From NCBI GenBank assembly GCA_034440635.1, contig JAOTON010001271.1, positions 930,001 through 994,000 of the forward strand: a stretch of 64,000 bases of DNA, read 5' to 3'. The notes under the pieces were generated by a model. It did no database searches. It was given only the letters and a program-made list of their open reading frames with translations, and was not told where the DNA came from. This stretch comes from Lepas anatifera (lineage: Eukaryota > Arthropoda > Thecostraca > Lepadidae). Positions 32,270 to 45,699 of the stretch are shown one piece after another. How positions within the stretch are numbered: position 1 is the first letter of the stretch; each line of letters opens with the position of its first letter. The translations under genes and the position numbers were made by a program.

Positions 32270-34111
32270 ATGGGTAGTGCACCAAAAAATATATATATAT
32301 TGCGTCAAGTCAAGATCAAACTGCCAAAAATTAGGTTTAAACAATGATAAAAGTTGTACTTCTGTGAGTTTATGATTACTATGAGGGGTCGTTTTAGTCT
32401 CAAATCCGACTTCTGTGATATTTATTTGGCTGTTTTAGTGAAAATAAAATTTGGTCCCTTTTTGGCCATGCTTCTAACTCGGTTTGGCCCTTTTCTGCTA
32501 AAAAACTTGGCAGCCCTGGGCAGCATCTATAATCTCTAGAAGATGGAAAGACACAAAAATTGGGCAAGGTTTTTTAACACTAGCGATTCTAAGTATTATT
32601 AATGCCCCCCCCCAAATGGGGTGTTGATCCCCTGAAAACACATAATGGCCAGCACAAGAAATGCCCCCCACTGACATTTCTAAAAATGTCCTGACTAGGG
32701 TCATATGCCCTCACCAGCTCTCTCTCTCCTCTCTCTCTCTCTCTTTCTCGCTCGCTTTCTCTCTTTCTCTCTCTTTTTCTCGTTCTCTCTTTCTCACACT
32801 CCCATAGCTTATTCCCTTCCCTTGCAATATTTTTGCGACTGGGCAGTAGGCTCCGTCTTCCCAAACTCGATTGAAGTTCAGTCAAAATAGGGCTCCGATC
32901 GCTGTCTTGGCGGACAAGTTTTTCAATTACCGGTGACAGCTGGTGTTCACGGTTGACAACAGAACTGGGAAATCACCGGACCGTTAAACGGTGGGATCGA
33001 TAGGCTACAGAGATAGGCAACAAACAGCCACTGCGTTGAATAACGTGGACTTGCGACAAAACCGTAACTTAAGTACCGAATAGCATGCGTAAAGAGGCCC
33101 GAGAAAACTAATAAGTTACGGCAGGTAAAAAAGGTTCATGCGCCAGTAAGGAAATGCAATTTATTCAGTTCAAAGCATCTTTATTTTTTGCATATGCTGC
33201 TCTGGTTGAAATAGGTGATTTTTTCCGGAAGGGGGAGGGTGGGACGAAAATTTAACTGTTGCACATTTTGGCCTGGCATATTGCAGGCCGTTATGTTGAT
33301 ATTAGTTTGCATGCGCGGTATTGCTTCAGTGCTGCAGATACCTGCTATCCCTTCCCCGCTGTTCAACTATACGCAGAGTTTTGCACCACCTTCAACTTTA
33401 TCTAAGCTCCTTCCATTTGTTTGTGATGGTACAGACCCACATGAACATACATGAAATTAAAGACATCGTGCTATAAGGGGACAGATAGTTTGGCATTGGT
33501 TATGATCCAGGAATCAGTGTTAGAAAGGAACCATGAGTAAATTGTCTTTACCTGGTCACTGTTTACAATCACGCAATAATTTTTGTTTTCGCAACAGATA
33601 CAAATATATCCATCAAACAATAAGTAAGCTGCAGTTTGTTCCATTTTAAACCGAAGTCAAATTATTTTTTCAACGATTGTGATACAGCTTTCTAAATTTG
33701 TATCTGTTCAAAAATTATCCTTCAACACTCCCTTCAGTGACTTCATGCAATAGATGTGGAGTTTTCACTTATGTGTCATCCAACGTTTATTGACCACATT
33801 CATTGCCTATTTTTACGCCGATTCAGGCGTACATAGTTCACAAATTCCAGCCTACAAAGTTGTGCAAAACATGCGCTTGGTAAATCTATAAAGATGGCTT
33901 TCACTTTAAAAAATGGTAACGAATAAATTCACGGGCACAACCTCAACTCTTCCCTCCGGCAGTGTTCCAGTCCTTGAATATTTATTGACGTATAGTTGAG
34001 TTAATGTCATATTCCGCCTTGCAGCGTCGTGCTAAAAGTCCCTAGATGCTTTACTTACCAGCATTCAACCCTTCATGGAGCTCCCAAACTCCTTCCTGAG
34101 GCAATGAAACA
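32270..34111. other. Unassigned region with a CT-rich microsatellite
   Basis: 32716-32800 is almost pure CT/TTTC repeat. A short (AT)n lies near 32288-32300. Otherwise AT-rich; no gene recognised. Confidence 0.4.
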
Positions 34112-34208
34112 TTAACACTTGCCCTGGCGTGGAGGGTGTTTGAATGCCCCTTTCTTGGGTTTCTTTCGGTGGCACGAAAAAAGTGGCGTGAAGCGCCGCC
34201 GTACTTAA

Positions 34209-35045
34209 CACGCGCATTGACGGGGGGCGGGTACCCGCCCCCTCGGGTTTTTCGGAGATAGCAGAAAAACGGCGGCGCGTAGCGCCGCCGTACTTGGTAT
34301 ACCTTTTCCCTCATCATTTTTACAACTTCTGTGAAAATTTTAAGGTTAGGTCATCTCAGGTCAGGTCACCATTACAGGTCAAGTGACCCGACCTCAAAAA
34401 AAGTTTAAGATAGCATAAGTCGGAGCAGGGTGAACTTATCCGATTGAAACTCATATCACATAATGGCCCCACCGAGTTCTCTAAAATATGTTCCGGTATT
34501 TTGGATATCGATGACCTAAGGTCAGGTACGAGGCATGACCTCTCCATTGGAAATACATGGGAAAAATGGTTTTTACGGAATAACTCAGTAACGGATGGTG
34601 ATAGAGCATTTATTTTAGCTGCATTAGACTCGCCTGGGCTTTGCGGTTCTAATGATATGCATTTTATATAATTTGACCCTGACCTGACCTCAGGTCAGGT
34701 CAAATCCTTGATTTGACCTAGCAAGGTCAAATTATATATCATTCGATTCGGCTTGCTAAGAGGATTCATATAGTTCAAGTCGTTTTGCTCTATCTTTACA
34801 TGTTCAGATTTGATGGCCGAAAAACTGAATTTACATGTTATCCCTATGACGGGCATGTTTTGACCTCTCGTGACCTTAAATGTGACCTGACAAAAAATGG
34901 TCCAAATGTTTTCGACGGAGAAGTGGATGGGCAGCCCAACGCCGTTTACCGTTTTTCGCTACCTACCGTGGTTCTCGAGATCTTAGGGGGCGGGTACCCG
35001 CCCCCGTCAATGCGAAGGTGGCTCAGACCCCCGTCAATGCGCGTG
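34209..35045 (+). mobile_element. Family A TTAA element, copy 5 (837 bp)
   Basis: Perfect 18-bp termini with TTAA at 34205-34208 and 35046-35049. It is nearly identical to copy 1 and has the same length, so the two probably moved recently. It is inserted at the point where other family B copies read 'gtacttggcac'. Confidence 0.92.
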
Positions 35046-35605
35046 TTAATACGCCTGATTCTTGATTAATTCTGCAACTTTCACCAAAATAATAAGGTTC
35101 GGCCATCTCAGGCTAGTTCACCAGTGCAGTTCAAGTGACATCACCTCCAAAAATGTTTAAGGTGGCATGCATAAGAAAATGGTGAATCTATCGAATCGAA
35201 GCTTATAACACGCAATGGGCCTACCGAGTACTGCAAAATATGTTCAGGGCATTTTTCCTACCGGTGACCTTGGGTCAGATACGGATCATAACTTATCTAT
35301 TGGAAATGAATGGGAAAAACGGAAATTGGCCAAAAAATTGATCTATTTTGGTAGATACCACTTGGAATACCTCCGTATTCCCGAAATCATGGTTTCTTAG
35401 GTCCCATTATAAGTTCATGATGCAAGTTTGGACCTGTGAGCTCTGAGAGGTCATCTGGGGCTGCTTGAGCGGGTTTTCAGACTTGAGTCAATTACATTGT
35501 AGAAAATGATGATAAAGTGTTTATGTTGATACCATTACGTTTGAGTTGTTATTTCGAATTGATTGATATGTATATCGACCATGCTAGGTTAGATAGTGAC
35601 CTTAA

Positions 35606-36803
35606 CCCTTGCCCCGGTGGCGGGTACGAGCCACCTTCGCCCTGGTGGGGGGGGGCTAAAAAAGACCCCCCACGATCTCAAAAACTAAGAGAGCTAGAAA
35701 AAAGCGCAAAACGGCAATCGAAAGCTCTTCGAAAATGATATCGAAAATACTTCGGTCATTTTTCTTGTCAGGTCAATATCAAGGTCACCAGAGGTCAAAA
35801 TAGGTCAAAATCGCTAATATGAGGTGTACTAAGAAAACCTCATATATCTCAGAAACTATGATAGCTAGAAACATTTTTCTAACACCATTCGAAAGCTCTT
35901 GAAATGCGCTTTCATTGCAGTGGCATTTATTTTCGTGTCAGGTCAAAGCCTAGGGAGCTACAGGTCACTAGATATTGGGCATATTCTTGGGAATACCCAT
36001 AGCCACCCACGCATAAGGGCGTTTACGTTTTCGCTAATAGCTTCCAAACCAAACAAGATACAGCCATAGTTTATGCACCATTGCAATCCTCTCGTCAATA
36101 CAAATCGAATGCTATATGATATTGCTATGCCAGGTCAAATTTAAGAATTTGACCTGACCCAGGTCAACGGTCTGACCCAACTTGACCTGGTATAGTCATG
36201 ATGTATATCATTTGACTTCCAGTGACTATACAAACACTTTGGTGACAAAATAAAAGCTCTATCTTATTTTATTCAAAATTTATAGAGAAAAACACCAAAA
36301 AATGCTTATTTGACCTAAGGTGACCTTTTAAAGGTCACAAGTCAAAAATTTTGGCATCAGCTCCAGAAATGGGCTAAGAGCAAGTCGCAACCGATGTTTG
36401 AAGTTGATTCCATCCATACTTACTGAGAAAAGCTCATTTCGTGATTTTTCCCATGTATTGACAATGGGGAGGTCATGCTCTGCACATGACCTTAGGTCAC
36501 CAATATAAAAAATCCGGGAACAAATGTTGTAGCTCCTGGTGGGCCCAATATGTGGTATGAGTTTCAACTTGATCGATTAACCCTTCTTTTAGTTATGCGG
36601 TCCTAAGTATTTTTTGAGGTGAGGTCACTTCACCTGGCCTGGTGACCTGACCTATTATGACCTTGAGCCAAAATTTTCAGGAAAGATGTAAAAATGATGA
36701 AGAAACAGCTAGACCAAGTTTGGCGGCGCTGCGCGCCGCCTTTTTTTGGTCACTTCAGGAAAAACCAGAGGGGGTCTAAAAAGACCCCCCACCCGGGCGA
36801 AGG
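35606..36803 (-). mobile_element. Family B TTAA element, 1198 bp, nested
   Basis: TTAA at 35602-35605 and 36804-36807. Termini CCCTTGCCCCGG and, complemented, CCTTCGCCCGGG. A GC palindrome 'ggcggcgctgcgcgccgcc' sits near the right end, and the interior is rich in AGGTCA/TGACCT. Two 'cgaaagctctt' blocks recur inside. It interrupts the host family B copy within its TGACCTTGACC block. Confidence 0.82.
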
Positions 36804-37182
36804 TTAACTTTACCCTAGGTCAGGCTATGTTTATATTTTGACCTAGCATAGTCATAATATACATTATTCGATTCACCTTTACGAGGGGAAGCGAATTTTG
36901 GCTATGGTTCTACCTCAACTCTTTCAGACGCCAGAGGCCAAAGACTCTACTCTAACCTGGCGCTTTCTTTGACCTGTCATTATTGCTGGCCGCCTTCTTT
37001 GACCTCAATATTGACCTGAGCCAAAGAGGGATCAATGTAATTTCATCCTGAATTTGGTATAGACTATCAACAAGCTTCACTTTTTCGCTATCAGGCATGG
37101 AGGCCGAGTTCGAGGGGGGTGTTTGAAACCAAGCCCCTCCCAGGGCGAAGGTGGCTCGGAGGCCTACCGGGGCGGGTTTTAA

Positions 37183-37511
37183 ACTCCGCTATGTAGCTTT
37201 CAAACGGCATTAACAATATCTGGCTGTGTATCAGCAGCAAAATTTAATCCCCGCTTACAAGCACAAACGCATATAGAGTTTCTGTTTGAATGCTTGGCTT
37301 CACCGCCTGAAACAATTCAACTGCACGGTCTCTTGGACAAAGGCTCAGTTTGTCAGCTGTCACTTGACTATCCTCAACCACCCTCCGGACGAGGCGAGTT
37401 CTGTTGCACTCCTGAGAGAACCGACCATCCGTTAGTCGAGATAGGACAAGTTGAAACCGCTGGGCGCAGGGTTCAGGTACGCGAGGGACTAAAACACATT
37501 CCCACATCTCT
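37183..37511. other. Unassigned sequence
   Basis: Short gap with an open frame at 37294-37569 that runs into a repeat; no domain recognised. Confidence 0.4.
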
Positions 37512-37515
37512 TAAC

Positions 37516-37680
37516 ACGCGCCCCGCTGGGGGGGCGAAATTCGCCCCCTTCCTGGTTTTCCCCAGATAACGCAAATACGAAGAGATGCAGAGCAACGAAA
37601 CTTACAGTACCTTATTCCTAATCAATTTTACGCATCTGACCAATTTTTTTTAGGTCAGGTCATGTCAGCACATGCAAATA
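37516..37680 (+). mobile_element. Unoccupied relative of the element hosting the RAG1-like transposon
   Basis: After TTAA (37512-37515 region) it begins CACGCGCCCCGCTGG and continues with 'cctggttttccccagat' and 'agcaacgaaacttacagtacc'. In reverse complement this spans the RAG1-like insertion point without the transposon: GCCCC next to CGCTG. It is therefore the empty-site comparator. The right end was not found. Confidence 0.65.
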
Positions 37681-37689
37681 GGAAAACCA

Positions 37690-38935
37690 TAAAAGTGATT
37701 CAAACCGTAAGAGCGATGCAAATATATAAAAGTATCCATAAATCACAACAAAGTGCTGTCAATATTACCTTCTAGAGTCATACTTTCTGTTATAAGCACG
37801 CTCAGGCCATGGAATATGTATCTATTTCATGCTCAGGTTATGAAACAACGTCAAAATATTGAACTAAATTTACGTCCTCTTTGTTTGTTCCAAATTGACC
37901 CCGACAGCCAAACCGAACATTTATCGTCGCTCCATGGACGAAGCTAAAGCAGTTAAAGCTCCCTTTTATATTGTCCTGTTCACATTTCAGGGCCTTCTAG
38001 TGAATGCAGCAGTGAAGCCATAACACAGTACCATATCCACCGACACAAGTGTTTTCCTGCCAGCTCGCCTGAGGCAATGCAGATTATGTGGTCTGGGCCG
38101 CCTAGGGGCCCGACGTGCAGGTGGCAGCAACAAATCATCCGATCTAGCAATTCTACTACAAGAGGTGCAGAACACAGGGTTTGTATATACAAGGCGTTAA
38201 TGTTGATGTGAAGGTCCAGAAGTTGGGCGCAGGTCTAGGAGGACGTCACCTGTGCAATGAAGGTTTTGGCGAAAATATGAAGTTAGCAGCAGTGGTAAAT
38301 TGATAGTGCTTATAAAGCCCCCATCCTACACAAACAGTATCTTAGGTGTATGGTTTTGTGGACTTTAGATTGAATGACCTGCTAGTTTATTGATTTATAA
38401 ATTCGAGCTATGATATATTTGTGTGTCACCATACCCCTGTAATGCCAAATATTTAACGGGAACACCCATGAAACCAACCAGCATACTGCTGGACCTGAAA
38501 TGCAATGTTATATTTAAATGTGACGCACTGACTCCAGAGGTCATATGACGTCGGCTTATGTGACTTCCCTCGAAATATGAGGCTAAGCCAGTTCTCAAGA
38601 TATAAGGTCAGGCTTTGCACCTGAAGAGACGTTGCACTGGCGGGCTGGTGTTTTAATACAATATTTCAACAAGATACCCATGTATGTGTCGCGATCTTGA
38701 ACTTCGCCCGGATGGTGGGTATAATCCAACTTAGTACTATTTTTGAGGAGGACGGGCAAGAAAGGACTCCTCTGACTAAATAACCAAGATGATTATAGAC
38801 ATACAGCAAATAGATCCAGGGCCTGCTCAAAATGTCGGCGAATTTCCTGGGCCCAGTCTCAAATTTCTAGTCTTATCAAACACCAGAGTACAACAGGTCA
38901 CTGAACGTCATGAATTCTGCACTATCATTTAGGTT
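37690..38935. other. Unassigned 1.2 kb
   Basis: No gene or element recognised. Confidence 0.4.
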
Positions 38936-38939
38936 CACT

Positions 38940-39818
38940 GCCGACGCCATCTGTTGCATCTAAGAGGCGAGATGGAATACTATTTTGGGAGCCATTCGAA
39001 AGCTCTTGGAAAGACGAATCAATACTGTGCTTCCATATCTAGGCTAGGTCTACTTTGAACCCAGCCTAGCTTGAGGACGATGCGGCATACTGGTATTGTG
39101 GGGTGTTCACATTTCTGCACGTAATCTCCGAGCCAGATGAGATGATACAATTATTGATATATAATTTCCATCTTTCCGCCAATACAAATTGAATGATATG
39201 TGATTTTAGTACCTTAGATCAAATTCAAAAGTTGACCTGATCTCAGGTCAACAAAGTTACCTTATGTGGTCAATATGCTCATCAATTGTCGCGCGGTAAT
39301 GAGACAAACATAATGATGGTAAAACAAATTTTAAATCTTCATTTAACCGAAAGTTTTTGGCTGGAGTATTTGAAGCTGCTTATTTGACCTCAGATGACCT
39401 ATCAAAGACGACATGTTAAGTTGTTTGACTTTAATCTCGGAAATTGGCCTTTAACTCAGGATGATGAATTTCTAAAGGTAATCTGACATAACAACACTGA
39501 AAAGAGACAAATTTGATATGTTGTTATTTTACAGACATAACCTTAAAATAGAGGGGCTACGGATGTGACCTGACCTTATGTCATGCATATGAAAAGTTAT
39601 AAGTACCAGAATTATGTCACTAGTTACCCTAATGACACACAATGGAGTTCAGATCATTTGCTCTAAATTTCAATAAGCAGTGTCGCATGATTTTTTGCTT
39701 GGTTGGAGGTAGCCGAAAATCAGCTACGCTAAGTCCGGTAGTGCTGTGTGCCGCCGTTTACCGTCCACCTAGGTAAAGCTTATTAGGGATTCAAAAATAC
39801 CTCCACCGGGTTGACGGT
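38940..39818. mobile_element. Eroded family B-like element
   Basis: It contains 'ccattcgaaagctctt', the TGACCTGATCTCAGGTCA block and other segments in the order seen in 35606-36803, and ends in a remnant CTCCACCGGGTTGACGG. Ends are decayed, no TTAA is clear, and boundaries are approximate. Confidence 0.5.
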
Positions 39819-39819
39819 T

Positions 39820-42042
39820 GATTTAAGTTAGAATTGGCTACCTTGTATGTGTACCGTTGCTTCCGTCCTAAGTGGCCAATCTACCTGTCTAAAACCGACA
39901 AATCTAGTTACACCCTATGGTACCTTTTTCACTTCTCATAACCTTGATGTTAACCTGACTTACACAAACTTGACACCGAGCTGGTTTTGGAAGAATGGAA
40001 TTTATTGTGGATTTTCAGTGGACCCGGTGAAAGGGAAGGGGTAAGGCTGGTTCCCAATAATATGACTATTATTCAAGTTAGAAAGTTTTGAGAATATGTA
40101 AAGTGAACATTATTTCCTCCAAGGATAAATAAATGTGGGTGACAAAACCTAAAATATTTGCAAAAAAAACAAGAAAAGGAAAGAAAAACCTCAGGCGGAA
40201 CAGCGTATTTGAGAGATTCGTCCCCCAAGCAGGTGCGGGTCCAGGGGCCTCCCCTGGACCAGCCGGGCGTGCCCGAGGGGTGCACCCGGCTGAAAGCGCC
40301 AGAGCGTGTTTAGTGAGCGCCCCCTGACCAGAGGCGTGCCCCCTGACCGAAATCCTGACTCCACCTTTGATAAACGCCTTAAAATTGGGAAATTTATCGA
40401 CATTTTTTACTCAAAAAGTCAAGAACGAGATCTCAAGTTGGGTTCCCCTAATGCTCTCAGAAAACCACAGTAGAGCATGAAGATTCGATAATGGTGATGT
40501 TCATGGAGTCCTATCTCAGCGTCATGGCTTTACCGTTTGATTTTTTCTCATGAACTTTACCTGCAGGAAAGCTCTCGTCAAAAGCGAATCGCACTGACAT
40601 TTCCATATTTTAAGTGCCCTGTCATAGCGATGTCGGATATTGTCTGGTTTGCTAGGATCCAACCATATTCCGACAGCGAGATTTAAGTAATTCACGTCAT
40701 ATTCTGGCACACTTCAGAGAATTTGGGCACAGCTATGCATTAATCATATGACATTGCAGCTGCTTTAACTGGCAGCAGCATCTTCAGCACCACATCAGAG
40801 CTCATAAACCCGGCACGATTCACTCCTGCCCTCGGTTGTTCACAGACGAGTGGCATACCTATTACGGACTCCCGTACTCCAGCGTTCTCACTCTCACTAA
40901 ATTTACACTAGAACTTTCCAGCCAACCTCATCACACAGTCTTCGGAAGGAGGCCAGCAAACCTGGTTGTTTACCGGGAGTTCGCCAAGCTTGCCGCAGCA
41001 AGGCCAAGCCAACTTTTCACGGAGGCATTAAGTGCACCGCTCCCTCCACAGATGACAGAGTTGAAGCCCATCCAATTCTGGAACTGGGACAGCTCATCAT
41101 GGCAGCTGTAAACGTTTTCCAGATATTTGAATACAAGAGACACATAGCTTCTCTGAACAAAAAATTAGTGTTTGCACATGAATAGAGCCTTCCTGACTGG
41201 AGGTAGAATCCGGCAGCAAAACAATGTAAACCATGTTTGCGTTCAAACTATAGTCTAAAAGAGCTCTATACAAATTTGAGCCTACAAAACCTTACACTTA
41301 TTGTGGAAAGACACCGACTCGTAATAAAAAGTTGCTAAACAATAACCACTTAACCAGCCGAACCGAACAAAGTCATACAGGGCGCAATACGAATTAAACA
41401 CTACCCATTCAGAGTGAACCATTCCCCAGCCAAATGGCTGCAGTTTGGGAGCCATATCACCCTCTAGAGTCTGTCAGGCTCCCTGCTCTCATGCTGGCGG
41501 GCGACGTCGATGGCCACCGCTGCCTGCCTGCTGGGCTGGTGGTAACGCCTCGTCGGGGCCCGCTCTCGTCATGCTCTGTGGAGGTAATTAACGCCGCCCC
41601 GGAAGGGGAGGGGTCAATGTGGGGCCGGATCGCTCGACACCAGAGCCCGCCTCTCACAGACGCTTTTGTGAGTACTGGGCCAGCTGGACAATGCACTGCT
41701 GAGCCGAATGATGGATGAAGCCTTGTTGGCGGAGCCGCTTTGGCAAGAAGCTACCCAACCATGCCACTTGTCTGCCCTGTTATGTATGCCGATGTGAAAT
41801 CAGTGAAAACAGCAGCCAAATATGCGCTGGGTAAACATTCTGAAATAAAGTGAAGCCCGTTGTATCATGATCATACTTATCAAAACGTATCCGGTTGAAT
41901 TATCTACAAACTGTATAAAAACTATTTGCGGTAGGAACAATGACTGTAACTTATGTCTGTCGCAAAAACAAATAGCATAAGGCAAATGCTACCGCGCAAC
42001 GCTTTTGGATATTCGATATCACTAATTATCGGATGTTGGATT

Positions 42043-42044
<2 letters not shown>
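39820..42044. other. Unassigned 2.2 kb with a perfect hairpin
   Basis: No gene recognised. GGTCCAGGGG (40238-40247) and CCCCTGGACC (40251-40260) form a perfect 10-bp hairpin within a GC-rich patch to 40340. Open frames at 40836-41111 and 41434-41718 show no domain. Confidence 0.4.

Positions 42045-42112
<68 letters not shown>
42045..42112. repeat. (AT)n microsatellite
   Basis: About 68 bp of uninterrupted AT dinucleotides, flanked by short 'ggatattgga' words on the right. Confidence 0.95.
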
Positions 42113-42115
<3 letters not shown>

Positions 42116-42119
42116 GTAT

Positions 42120-43229
42120 AGGATATTGGATCATATATTGGATAGTGGGTATCACTCGCTAATTCACAGGGCGGGGAAACGTTGCACAACGAGTCGATCG
42201 ATTTTCTGAAAGCTTACAGTCACGTGCCTGATCCAGAAATAACCCAAGCACGTGCGTCGCCCCAGCAACGTGATATGTCTGCTTCAGCGGGTCACCAACA
42301 CGCTTCATTATCCCTGTGGTACTTTCCCCGGTGGTTTTGATTGATATCTCGAAGCATGCTTTCGCCGAACCGAGGCTATAGCCAAGTTGAATGGATAACA
42401 CGGGTTGAATAGGATGACACTTTAGTGCCCGCTGGTGTTTAAGTACTGAGGTCGAAAAGTTGCAATGCTAGAAACAGAATTATTGTAGCCCTCAGAGAGA
42501 TAAGATATACAATAGGTGAATATAAGATGATTGTAGTAATGATCATGTTAATTGTAAGTATAATTATGTTGATAACAATGATAATAATTATAATTGTGAT
42601 GATAATAACTCCATACACATCTCAAATAGTATTAAGAAAAATTATGATACTAATAGTGAAAGCATTCTTGTCACAAGTGGCCACGATGATAATGATAATT
42701 TCTGATGTTTTTATCGTTATTCTTTCCTATGGCTAATGCCTCTTGGTATAAAATTGATTAAAATCGATAATAAATAGTATTCGAAGCTCATACTACTTGA
42801 AACCAATTCAAGTTCTACATTAATGCTAGCCAAACATTTGCTGACTGACTCGTGGCTTAGGTATTTTTTTAGATACATTATTTGAAGTGCAAAACCTATG
42901 GGTGTGTATTACCTGTTTTTGTCTCTTCATAGGTAAGTACAAATGCACGTTTTTATGAAACTTAACCTTCATCTTTTACTTAATAATTGGATATTGCAAA
43001 ATATTTGACGGGATTATACATTAGAAAATCACCTAATTTTTAATCCACTGGAAACAAGATAAACATGCATGCTAGGTATAACAGTGCCATTTACGGGATA
43101 GTGAGCCAAAAGCAGCAAGACTTTGTTCGGTGAGCTATAACACCTCAAAACGAATGTAGCCTTTGAAATCAATGCATAAGGGTCTGTATTTTGGCAATTT
43201 TCTTAAGAAAGAGAAGTATAACGTAAATT
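42120..43229. other. Unassigned; low-complexity ATAATGATG region
   Basis: 42520-42740 is a degenerate run of GATAAT/ATTGTGATG words; its hydrophobic open frame is a by-product of the composition. No gene recognised. Confidence 0.45.
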
Positions 43230-44212
43230 ACATCCCCCAAGCCACCTTCACCTCCAAGCCACCTTCGCCCTGGTAGGGGGAGTTCAAACCCCCTGGAACT
43301 CGGCTCCTGTGAAGAATAGCGAAAAAACGCGAAAGCTGTTGGATAGCTCATACAAATTCATGAGGAAACTAAATCGGTCACTTTTTGGGCCAGGTCGATA
43401 TTGAGGTCATGATGGGTAAAAAAGGTGTCATGTTGGAGAAGAGTTTCCCGGCTCTAACGTCTGACAGAGTGGAGTTAGAATCATTTGTTAGGCGCCATTC
43501 GCTTCCTCTCGTTACGGAAAATCGGATGATGTATAATATGACTAAACTAGTAAAAAATATAAATGACCTGGCCTACGGTCAGGGCAAGGTCACTTTCCAA
43601 CCTAGCATAGCCAATATGCATATAAATCGACTCGCAATAGTAATTCAAACGTCATGGTGTCAAAATAAAAGCTGTATCATCATTTTCTGCAAAGTTATTG
43701 ACCCAGGTCTGAAACCTGCTTGAGTAGCCACAGATAACCCCTCAAAGGTCACAGGTCAAAAATGGCAGTATTAACCTGAGAAGGGGCCCAGGATACTAAG
43801 ATTTCGAGAATACCAAGGTATTTGCAGCCGTATCTACAAAAATACATCCCAATTCCTGTTCTCCTCAAGCATTTTCAATGAGAGGTAATGATCCCTACCT
43901 GACCCTAGGTCATCGTTATGATAAATCACAGAACACGTTTTGTTGCACTCGATGGGGCTCATTATATGATGTAAGTTTCAATTCGATAGATTCATCCATT
44001 TCTTAGTTATGCCACCTTAAATATTTCTGGAGGTGAGGTCACTAGACCTGCACTGGTGACCTGACCTGAGATGGCCTAACCTTGAAATTATTGGCGAAGT
44101 TGCGGAATTGATCAAGGATAGCCAGGTACGGCGGAGCTTTGGGCCGCCATTTTTTTCGTACCGCCGGAAAAACCCGAGGGGGTGTTAAAACACCCCCTAC
44201 CGGGGCGAGGGT
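43230..44212 (-). mobile_element. Family B TTAA element, about 0.98 kb
   Basis: In reverse complement it starts CCCTCGCCCCGGTAGG, then the 'aacccgagggggtgtt' palindrome region, the GC block, the AGGTCA cluster and the rest of the family order. The right flank is TGAA (44213-44216), a decayed TTAA. The left end near 43230 is partly duplicated ('gccaccttc' twice). Confidence 0.75.
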
Positions 44213-44216
44213 GAAG

Positions 44217-45300
44217 ATTGGTGTGAAAACTGCATTCATTTTGATGTGTACGGAATCTTCTATAAAGTGGCAAGATACTAAGCTGCTGATTCACCTATTC
44301 TGTTTTTTTACATTAAAGCGACATGTATCCTAATAGGAAATACTTGTGTACACCATGTAAGAATTCATGGAAAATGTATGCCATGCCTGGTGTAGCATTT
44401 ATTCTTCCCCGCGGACCAATCAACAATCACTTTCAAATGGGAAAACGGGTTTTACAACATTGCACAGGACCTCATTTACCTCAACCTGAAATAGAAGCAT
44501 AGAAAATTATTTTTCTATTGAAAGCATACACTGCAGTGATATTACAACACTAGGCACTGACGGTATAGTTCACATTTGTACTATATTCTTCGTGAATGAT
44601 AGCTGACACAAAGGGTATCCTAAAAATCACCAGCTCTGCCATGTGTACATAAAACATTTATATGGACATAGACACGCTGAGTCGGGCTGTAATAAGTAAA
44701 GCTGTTTCTATTTTGGTAGTAATATCTGGTTTTTCAGAGCAGTAGTTGTGAAAGCGGCCCACGCGACATGCTGCTTCAGACCAGCTCTTGGCATCGACCC
44801 ATCTGCAGGCAGTGTAGATCGTCAGCAAGCGTCATAACTTTCAGAGGAGCAAAACTATGATTTTGACCGTGTTATTTCCAACGTATTATTAGACACCTGT
44901 TGTGCTTCCTCCAGGGATAGGTGTTTCTACAGTCGACATTTATTTCTTCTTTCATGGAGCAACATAATTTGTCACTATGAACTTTTTCATATTGTGACTT
45001 GCCCGTGTTGAGGAGTGAGAGCTGTAATATCTGAGCACTGATCAAGCAAAGTACAGCGCCAAAGTACATGAATAAATATGTACATAAAACTTTGCATACA
45101 TTTTAAGAAGTTCTCGGAAGGCTTAGTAGAAAATTAATTTATTGTGCTATCATTTAACGATATATACACAGGTGCAGCGGATAATTAGAAAAAAATCAGT
45201 TGGTATTTCTGGAAGAAGGGGACGAAATAAGAACACGAATATAGTATGTTCATACCTGCCTACTAAAGCTACAAATCCGATGGAAAAGATGCTGCTTACA
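44217..45300. other. Unassigned 1.1 kb
   Basis: No gene or element recognised. Confidence 0.4.
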
Positions 45301-45304
45301 TTAA

Positions 45305-45690
45305 CACCCGCCTCATTGGATGACCGAGCCACACTCGGCCCTAAGCGGGGAGGGGGGGGGGTTCAAATACCCCCTCGTCTCGGCTCTTATGCATGATAGC
45401 GAAAAACGCGAAAGCAGGTGGACAGCCCATAAAAAATAATGTAGAATCTATATCAGCCACTTTTTAGCTCACGTCAATCTTGAGGTTATGGTAAGTCAAA
45501 GAAGGTGACAGGCTAGATAATTGATACTTAATTCTAGCGTCTAATTGTGTTGAGTTATATTCAATTTTTAGATATCATTCGCTCCTTCCCATTAAGGTGA
45601 AGTGAATTATGTAAAATATACCCATAATAAGTCCCAACATAAAAATGATCTCACCTAAGGTCAGGTAGTGGTCGCCAAACAGATTCTGGT
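45305..45690 (+). mobile_element. Truncated TTAA element (left part)
   Basis: It begins CACCCGCCTCATTGG after TTAA 45301-45304, has an inner palindrome 'ggccgag'-type block and the 'atagcgaaaaacgcgaaagc' segment shared with 43316-43340. Match ends where LINE relic D begins. Confidence 0.6.
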
Positions 45691-45699
45691 TCAATTGTA

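Larger units (their letters stand above)
34116..37178 (+). mobile_element. Family B TTAA element carrying two nested TTAA elements
   Basis: The left end CACTTGCCCTGG follows TTAA 34112-34115. The right end, with CTACCGGGGCGGGTT, precedes TTAA 37179-37182. Without the inserts at 34209-35045 and 35606-36803 it is about 1.0 kb, the usual size of the family here. Its interior blocks (GC-rich end, AGGTCA cluster, 'tttaaggtggcat') match 1537-1842 and 52868-56785. The reading of both junctions is consistent with TTAA targets. Confidence 0.78.

Noticed and set aside
42527..42736. Hydrophobic small protein, membrane-like
   Set aside because: It comes from a degenerate ATAATGATG low-complexity region and would appear in any such composition.
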